6,601 bases of DNA, taken from NCBI GenBank assembly GCA_964626595.1, contig CAZVFU010000110.1, forward strand, positions 1-6,601. The letters are read 5' to 3'. The notes under the pieces were generated by a model, which worked only from the letters and a program-made list of their open reading frames with translations, ran no database searches and was not told where the DNA came from. The first letter of the stretch is position 1; each line of letters begins with the position of its first letter. Shown here piece by piece: positions 5,305-6,601 of the stretch. The DNA comes from JAWLFI01 sp964626595 (GTDB lineage Bacteria > Bacteroidota > Bacteroidia > Chitinophagales > Saprospiraceae). Position numbers and translations under genes: made by a program.

Positions 5305-6579
5305 ATGACTGCCATTCGAGCAAATGACCCGAAGAGAACTTCATTTATCACTGTGGATGCGGATAGCGACTTTCCCATACAGAACCTCCCTTTTGGAGTC
5401 GCCGAGATTACCGGAGAGCATCGAGTCGTCAGTGCCCTCGGAGACCAGGTTGTAGATCTGTTGGCTCTGCTGGAAATGGGTGCCCTTCAGCACGAGAAAC
5501 TGACCGCGGACCACTTCCGCCAATCCTCCATCAATGCCTTTATGGCTTTAGGAAAAGCGGTCACGCGCGATATTCGCAATCAATTGTCAGATGCTCTGCT
5601 CGAGGGAAGTAACTATGCAGACCGTGGGGATCAATTTCTGTATCCCATGGCAAAAACCGTCATGAAAATGCCGGTAGATGTAGGCGATTACACCGATTTT
5701 TACTCCTCCATCGAGCATGCGACAAATGTAGGTACCATGTTTCGCGACCCCGACAATGCCCTTTTACCGAATTGGCGGCATTTACCCGTTGGCTATCATG
5801 GCCGCGCCTCCTCTATTGTGGTTTCCGGAACCCCTATTCACCGCCCGGTAGGTCAGACCAAGCCCGATCCCGAGAAGCCCCCCGTTTTTGGACCATGTAA
5901 ATTGATGGACTTTGAGCTTGAAATGGCCTTTGTTGTGGGGCAATCCACTGAATTAGGCCAGCGTATTTCCACGAAAAAAGCCGAAGAGTATATCTTTGGG
6001 CTCACGCTATTTAATGATTGGTCCGCCCGCGACATTCAGAAGTGGGAATACGTTCCCCTCGGTCCCTTTTTGGCCAAGAGTTTTGCCAGCACCATCACTC
6101 CATGGATCGTCACTTTGGATGCCTTAAAGCCCTTCCGCACCGAAAGCCCCAAACAAGAGCCCAAAGTGCTACCTTACCTACGTTCAGAGGGTAAAAAGAA
6201 TTTTGATCTGCAGCTGAGCGCTCGCTTAGAAGCTGAGAATGGCGCTACGGCCGACCTCTGCCAAACCAACTTTAAATATATGTACTGGAATATGTCCCAG
6301 CAGCTCGCCCACCACACCGTCAACGGCTGTAATTTCAATGTGGGTGACATGTGCGCCTCAGGGACGATTAGCGGCAAGGAGCGTTCCGCTTACGGTTCCA
6401 TGTTGGAGATCAGCTGGAAAGGCACTCAGCCCGTCACATTATCCGACGGCAGCGAGCGCAAATTTTTGGCTGATGGAGACACCTTACAGATGCGCGGCTA
6501 TGGCCAGGGCGACGGATATCGCATCGGTTTTGGACCTTGCGATGGAAAAGTCTTGCCGGCTATAGAATTCAAATCTTAA
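5305..6579 (+). CDS. fahA: Fumarylacetoacetase
   Basis: The enzyme hydrolyses 4-fumarylacetoacetate to fumarate and acetoacetate, the last step of tyrosine/homogentisate breakdown, in the cytoplasm. At 424 residues it matches the full-length, eukaryote-like FAH family (about 420). Against mammalian FAH the active-site set is complete with a +5 offset: metal ligands D131, E204, E206 and D238 (D126, E199, E201, D233); catalytic H138 (H133); Y133, R147, Y164, Q245 and K258 (Y128, R142, Y159, Q240, K253). Recognisable blocks are DFYSSIEHATNVG, LPVGYHGRASS, DFELEMAF, FNDWSARD, LGPFLAKSF, HHTVNGCNFNVGD and ASGTISGKE. The small N-terminal domain covers about 1-120. The ATG at 5305 follows an A-rich leader (AAAAACAACTACAT), typical of Bacteroidota and lacking a Shine-Dalgarno sequence. 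It lies 12 bases after the peptidase stop, consistent with co-transcription. No other tyrosine-catabolism gene is in the window. Confidence 0.96.
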   Translation: MTAIRANDPKRTSFITVDADSDFPIQNLPFGVAEITGEHRVVSALGDQVVDLLALLEMGALQHEKLTADHFRQSSINAFMALGKAVTRDIRNQLSDALLEGSNYADRGDQFLYPMAKTVMKMPVDVGDYTDFYSSIEHATNVGTMFRDPDNALLPNWRHLPVGYHGRASSIVVSGTPIHRPVGQTKPDPEKPPVFGPCKLMDFELEMAFVVGQSTELGQRISTKKAEEYIFGLTLFNDWSARDIQKWEYVPLGPFLAKSFASTITPWIVTLDALKPFRTESPKQEPKVLPYLRSEGKKNFDLQLSARLEAENGATADLCQTNFKYMYWNMSQQLAHHTVNGCNFNVGDMCASGTISGKERSAYGSMLEISWKGTQPVTLSDGSERKFLADGDTLQMRGYGQGDGYRIGFGPCDGKVLPAIEFKS

Positions 6580-6601
6580 TAATTTTTAGGGCGATTCCGG
6601 C

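Noticed and set aside
6239..6565. Plus-strand 108-codon frame inside fahA
   Set aside because: It is out of frame with the highly conserved fumarylacetoacetase C-terminus and has no recognisable protein features.

Overview
The window reads as a chromosomal segment of a Bacteroidota bacterium. Four observations support this. Start codons lack clear Shine-Dalgarno sequences and sit behind A/T-rich leaders. There are matches to the Bacteroidota -7 promoter box TAnnTTTG. One exported protein carries a carboxypeptidase-regulatory-like (CarboxypepD_reg) domain. The M14 peptidase is of the long, secreted kind common in that phylum. A Saprospiria-like member is a guess from overall feel only.

Layout, left to right. 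Bases 1-143 are a GC-rich, non-coding, internally repetitive and foldable element. Bases 207-881 (minus) encode a small exported protein with a CarboxypepD_reg domain. Bases 974-1539 (minus) hold an AT-rich two-gene cassette: a DUF433 antitoxin-like gene followed, with a one-base overlap and GTG starts, by a DUF5615 PIN-like toxin-like gene. The toxin-like frame is interrupted by an in-frame TAA. Behind that stop, the same frame continues for 18 sense codons that look like the missing C-terminal end, so the gene appears to be recently truncated. Bases 1540-1861 are a divergent intergenic region with three inverted repeats and weak to fair promoter boxes facing both ways.

From 1862 to the right edge lies a tightly packed plus-strand run: metF (5,10-methylenetetrahydrofolate reductase), an 822-residue exported M14-family zinc carboxypeptidase-like protein overlapping it by 4 bases (ATGA), and, 12 bases further on, fumarylacetoacetase (fahA). 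The spacing suggests one transcript. The three known or probable jobs (one-carbon metabolism and methionine supply, extracytoplasmic peptide trimming, last step of tyrosine breakdown) are linked only loosely through amino-acid metabolism.

I see no convincing new multi-gene system. The most interesting points are the interrupted toxin-like gene beside an intact partner, the modular GC-rich repeat at the left edge, and the inverted-repeat cluster between the divergent transcription units.
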